Position numbers and translations under genes: made by a program | Source: an uncultured Lachnospiraceae bacterium | GTDB lineage: Bacteria; Bacillota; Clostridia; Lachnospirales; Lachnospiraceae | DNA length: 6,972 nt | Assembly (NCBI GenBank): GCA_947174615.1 | Contig: CAMWJQ010000212.1 | Span: forward strand, 1 to 6,972 | Direction: 5' to 3' | In this document: in pieces, positions 5,964-6,972 of the stretch | Position numbering within the stretch: position 1 is the stretch's first letter | Layout: every line of letters begins with the position of its first letter | Notes under the pieces: generated by a model | Told to the model about the DNA's origin: nothing | The model's input: only the letters and a program-made list of their open reading frames with translations | Database searches by the model: none

Positions 5964-6380
5964 ATGGATTTTATCAACAAAGTAGGTTCCACGATTGCAA
6001 GAAAAGCAAAAGAGGCTGCCGGAATTTCCAGTTTGAACAGCCAGATTTCTACACAGGAAGATATCATCAATAAGCTCTGTCTCGAAATCGGAAAGACTGT
6101 CTATGAGAAAAGACAATTGTTCCCCGATACGGCGCTCGACGAAAAATACACTGCGGTGTCGAATGCATACGCTGAAATTGACCGCCTGAAATCAGAAATC
6201 ATCTCCGTAAAAGGCGCAAAGCAATGCCCGAACTGCGGCATTGAGGTTGCGCTGGCTGCGTCATTCTGCCCCAGCTGTGGAACTGCTGTTCCAACGCCGG
6301 AACCAGGACCCTTCGTTGAGAATATCGAGATCCCACCAGAGCGTATCATTTATTATCATCAAGAGGATACGATGAAATAA
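5964..6380 (+). CDS. Small coiled-coil / zinc-ribbon protein
   Basis: This is a 138-residue cytoplasmic protein of unknown function. The N-terminal half (about 1-85) is helical and probably coiled coil: MDFINKVGSTIARKAKEAAG, then heptad-like ISSLNSQISTQEDIINKL and YAEIDRLKSEIISVK. A C-terminal zinc ribbon has Cys88, Cys91, Cys102 and Cys105 in CPNCG...FCPSCG, enough for one tetrahedral zinc site, followed by a Pro/Glu-rich tail. Proteins of this plan are common in Firmicutes and usually annotated only as zinc-ribbon domain proteins. The start is the ATG at 5964-5966, with AGGAG (5954-5958) five bases before; the TTG immediately upstream in frame would be too close to the site. It is transcribed divergently from the glycosyltransferase and appears to stand alone. 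No signal peptide or membrane segment was seen. Confidence 0.85.
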   Translation: MDFINKVGSTIARKAKEAAGISSLNSQISTQEDIINKLCLEIGKTVYEKRQLFPDTALDEKYTAVSNAYAEIDRLKSEIISVKGAKQCPNCGIEVALAASFCPSCGTAVPTPEPGPFVENIEIPPERIIYYHQEDTMK

Positions 6381-6513
6381 AGAAGCTGTTTCAAGGCATA
6401 TTTACTATATTTCAGCAAGCTTTCTTGTAATTTTTCACATTTTTTGTGAACATTCTGTAAATGAAGGGTAAATATAAAGGAACTATAAAATGAATAAAGT
6501 GTTTGTTTTTCTA
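6381..6513. other. Non-coding spacer after the zinc-ribbon gene
   Basis: This AT-rich spacer has no convincing gene. It holds a weak hairpin (CAAG-CTTT-CTTG, 6416-6427) before a short T run that might act as a poor terminator, and a 17-bp palindrome with arms TTCACA (6434-6439) and TGTGAA (6445-6450) around TTTTT. The palindrome is not followed by a T tract, so it is more likely a protein site or accidental than a terminator. Confidence 0.4.
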
Positions 6514-6541
6514 TTGACCTTTGCAAAAATATATGTATAAT
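6514..6541 (+). promoter_or_regulatory. Strong sigma-A promoter for the small acidic lipoprotein
   Basis: TTGACC (6514-6519, five of six) and perfect TATAAT (6536-6541) are 16 bp apart. It is the closest consensus match in the window and predicts a start near 6548, giving a leader of about 100 bases. Confidence 0.75.
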
Positions 6542-6560
6542 AATCACTTGTAAGGCACAA

Positions 6561-6629
6561 CAGGAATGCATAACAAAAACTTATTCCTGAAATTATTTTC
6601 GCACTACATAGTGCACGCGCTATTGCGCG
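6561..6629 (+). promoter_or_regulatory. Structured 5' leader with three consecutive short hairpins
   Basis: Three perfect inverted repeats follow each other in the predicted leader: CAGGAAT/ATTCCTG (6561-6567 with 6583-6589), GCACTA/TAGTGC (6601-6606 with 6609-6614, two-base centre) and CGCGC/GCGCG (6616-6620 with 6625-6629, loop TATT). The last two are GC-rich in an AT-rich setting and end four bases before the GGAGGAG ribosome binding site (6634-6640). They could stabilise the message or control translation. No T run follows, and no known riboswitch class was recognised. Confidence 0.5.
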
Positions 6630-6647
6630 ACATGGAGGAGAATTATT

Positions 6648-6944
6648 ATGAAAAAAAGAATTTTGGCTACAATTATGACACTTACATTAGGCGCAGCAAT
6701 GCTTACAGCATGCGGTTCATCAACAGATGATGTAACTGCTCCTGTTGAGACAGACGTTGTTGATACGACTACTGCTCCTGTTGAGGAGTCCATAGTTCCT
6801 GATACAGACGCAGCTGCTCCTGAGACAACACCTTCAGAAACTGTTGATGCTGATGAGGCTGGCACAGAGACTGCTACTGCTGACGAGGCTGGTACAGAGA
6901 CTGCTGCTGATGACGATGAATTAAAAGAATCAGATCCAGATTAA
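6648..6944 (+). CDS. Small acidic, Thr/Ala-rich lipoprotein with internal repeats
   Basis: This 98-residue protein of unknown function was not matched to a named family. A signal peptide MKKRILATIMTLTLGAAM ends in lipobox LTAC, so Cys22 should be lipidated and the rest tethered outside the membrane. The mature part is low-complexity and strongly acidic (Asp, Glu, Thr, Ala, Pro), likely disordered. Two internal repeats are visible: TAPVETDVVDTT/TAPVEESIVPDT (about 30-53, 12-residue period) and DEAGTETATA/DEAGTETAAD (69-88). The second pair is encoded by adjacent 30-bp units with few changes. The start has a strong GGAGGAG seven bases upstream. It has its own strong promoter and structured leader, suggesting substantial expression. 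After the TAA the same frame reads Glu-Glu-stop-Lys-Glu-Asn-Ala-Ala-Asp, of similar composition, so a longer ancestral protein is possible. Confidence 0.75.
   Translation: MKKRILATIMTLTLGAAMLTACGSSTDDVTAPVETDVVDTTTAPVEESIVPDTDAAAPETTPSETVDADEAGTETATADEAGTETAADDDELKESDPD
6852..6911 (+). repeat. Two adjacent 30-bp coding repeats
   Basis: Units 6852-6881 and 6882-6911 both encode DEAGTETA plus two variable residues. They share the 10-base word ACAGAGACTG and differ mainly at third positions and in the last two codons, as expected for an in-frame tandem duplication. Confidence 0.8.
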
Positions 6945-6972
6945 GAGGAATAAAAAGAGAATGCAGCAGACT

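Noticed and set aside
6416..6435. Terminator for the zinc-ribbon gene: CAAG-CTTT-CTTG then AATTTTT
   Set aside because: A four-to-five-base AU-rich stem is too weak; kept only as a remark in the spacer entry.
6490..6540. A 16-codon plus-strand reading frame (MNKVFVFLLTFAKIYV) with AAGGA eight bases upstream
   Set aside because: It lies over the strong promoter at 6514-6541, has no promoter of its own that I can see, and hydrophobic short frames are common in T-rich DNA.

Overview
The window looks like chromosomal DNA from a Clostridia-type Firmicute, most plausibly Lachnospiraceae (Roseburia/Agathobacter/Butyrivibrio-like). The reasons are AT-leaning DNA with strong AGGAG-type ribosome binding sites, an OmpR/HAMP-kinase pair of Gram-positive style, lipoproteins with Gram-positive lipoboxes, a GerMN-domain lipoprotein, a DUF4422 glycosyltransferase and a ComEA/ComEC pair. 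Genus was not determined; this is judged by eye from protein style.

Region 1 (about 1-4385, minus strand) reads as one operon, right to left: comEA (SLBB + helix-hairpin-helix DNA-binding lipoprotein), an OmpR-family response regulator, its HAMP sensor histidine kinase, a two-domain GerMN lipoprotein, and the start of comEC (DNA-uptake channel, cut by the window edge). Gaps are about 30-100 bp. A sigma-A-like promoter sits just upstream of comEA. The gap between kinase and GerMN gene carries three phased AAACATGTTT-like palindromes. The competence genes comEA and comEC, adjacent or nearly so in Bacillus, are here separated by a regulator-kinase-lipoprotein module that resembles actinobacterial mtrA-mtrB-lpqB.

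Region 2 (4462-5960) holds a minus-strand DUF4422 glycosyltransferase with an unassigned C-terminal extension, followed by an unusually busy divergent intergenic region of about 330 bp: a degenerate 13-bp tandem array in the glycosyltransferase leader, a sigma-A promoter with an 18-bp near-palindrome lying over its -35/spacer, and a nested inverted repeat ending directly before the ribosome binding site of the next, plus-strand gene.

Region 3 (5964-6972, plus strand) holds a 138-residue coiled-coil/zinc-ribbon protein, a non-coding spacer with a small palindrome, a very good sigma-A promoter, a 100-nt leader with three consecutive short hairpins, and a small acidic, repeat-built lipoprotein. 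The frame after its stop codon still reads as acidic sequence, so its 3' end may have been shortened recently.

No tRNA, rRNA, insertion sequence, CRISPR or replication origin was seen.
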